Part shown: piece after piece, positions 5,521 through 5,975 of the stretch
Layout of the letters: every line of letters starts with the position of its first letter
Position numbering within the stretch: position 1 is the first letter of the stretch
Assembly (NCBI GenBank): GCA_027592105.1
Contig: JAQCLA010000154.1
Span: forward strand, 1-5,975
DNA from: Pseudomonadota bacterium
GTDB taxonomy: Bacteria; Pseudomonadota; Alphaproteobacteria; Rhodobacterales; Rhodobacteraceae
DNA length: 5,975 nt
Direction of reading: 5' to 3'
Position numbers and translations under genes: made by a program
The notes under the pieces: model-generated
Told to the model about the DNA's origin: nothing
Seen by the model: the letters and a program-made list of their open reading frames with translations, nothing else
Database searches by the model: none

Positions 5521-5975
5521 CGGCCCGGGATTTCGCCACGGCGGCCCGAGAGTGGCCAGCTGTCGATGACAGCCAGCGCCTCATCGGCGGTTTCGACGAA
5601 GCGGAACAGCTCCAGATCGGCGGCGGCGATGGTGCCTGCCTCGCGCAGCGCGTCCCAGTTGATGACGTTGCGCCAAAAGCTTTCGCCAAAGAGGATCACG
5701 GGCACCTGTTCCATGCGGCCCGTCTGGATCAAGGTGATGCTTTCGAACAATTCGTCCAGCGTACCAAAACCACCCGGAAAGACCGCGATCGCCTTGGCGC
5801 GCAGTAGAAAGTGCATCTTGCGGATGCCGAAATAGTGGAAGTTGAAGCACAGTTCCGGCGTGACATAGGCGTTGGGCACTTGTTCATGGGGCAACACGAT
5901 GTTGAGGCCGATGGAACAGCCGCCCGCCTCGGCCGCGCCGCGATTGCCGGCCTCCATCACGCCGGGGCCGCCGCC
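5517..5975 (-). CDS. LOG-family (TIGR00730) Rossmann-fold protein, 5' end beyond the window
   Basis: The last 152 residues of a protein are visible; it enters at the right edge in the motif GGGPGVMEAGNRGA. A second signature, PGGFGTLDELFE, fits the PGGxGTxxE nucleotide-binding and catalytic motif of the family. LOG proteins (older label 'lysine decarboxylase') cleave nucleoside 5'-monophosphates to release the base, as in cytokinin activation in plants; bacterial members are often annotated as TIGR00730 or 5'-monophosphate phosphoribohydrolases. The stretch NAYVTPELCFNFHYFGIRKMHF, given here as key residues YVTPE, FHYF and RKMHF, points to the longer bacterial subgroup of about 250-290 residues. 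The substrate is unknown. It converges with mepA, and both stop codons lie in the same TTAA. Confidence 0.88.
   Translation of the reverse strand, partial: GGGPGVMEAGNRGAAEAGGCSIGLNIVLPHEQVPNAYVTPELCFNFHYFGIRKMHFLLRAKAIAVFPGGFGTLDELFESITLIQTGRMEQVPVILFGESFWRNVINWDALREAGTIAAADLELFRFVETADEALAVIDSWPLSGRRGEIPGR

Overview
The window looks like a chromosomal segment from an alphaproteobacterium, most likely of the Rhodobacterales (Rhodobacteraceae/Roseobacter type). The evidence is high GC, gene content typical of that group, a textbook alphaproteobacterial SOS operator (GTTC-N7-GTTC), and a GC-rich extragenic palindrome of a style I associate with that group. There is no sign of phage, IS element, CRISPR array, tRNA or rRNA. 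The placement is inferred from protein and motif character, not from a search.

Left part (1-2070, minus strand): a probable gene start is cut by the left edge (1-29). It is followed by 257 bp of non-coding DNA, AT-rich from about 170 to 270, that contains a small dyad. imuB then encodes the non-catalytic Y-family polymerase homologue of the ImuA/ImuB/DnaE2 SOS mutasome. It has its own LexA box 19 bp before the start codon, but neither imuA nor dnaE2 lies beside it.

Middle (2071-2635): a small YggT-family membrane protein gene on the minus strand has a good ribosome binding site. It diverges from the plus-strand genes across 277 bp. That gap holds two tandem 44-bp units, each made of two hairpins, followed by a third strong hairpin and a CTCCCCCGGAG tail.

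Right part (2636-5520, plus strand): three closely packed genes form a probable operon. They are an acyl-CoA thioesterase-like protein, a UMF1/Atg22-type major facilitator transporter (33 bp later), and a MepA-type penicillin-insensitive murein endopeptidase whose GTG start overlaps the transporter stop by 4 bp. The combination suggests envelope-related functions, but no single pathway is evident.

Right edge (5517-5975, minus strand): the C-terminal part of a LOG-family (TIGR00730) nucleotide phosphoribohydrolase-like protein converges on mepA. The two genes share a TTAA in which both stop codons lie.

I found no clearly new biological system. The observations most worth following are the SOS-box-controlled imuB without its usual partners, the duplicated palindromic element between two divergent genes, and the zero-gap convergent gene end.
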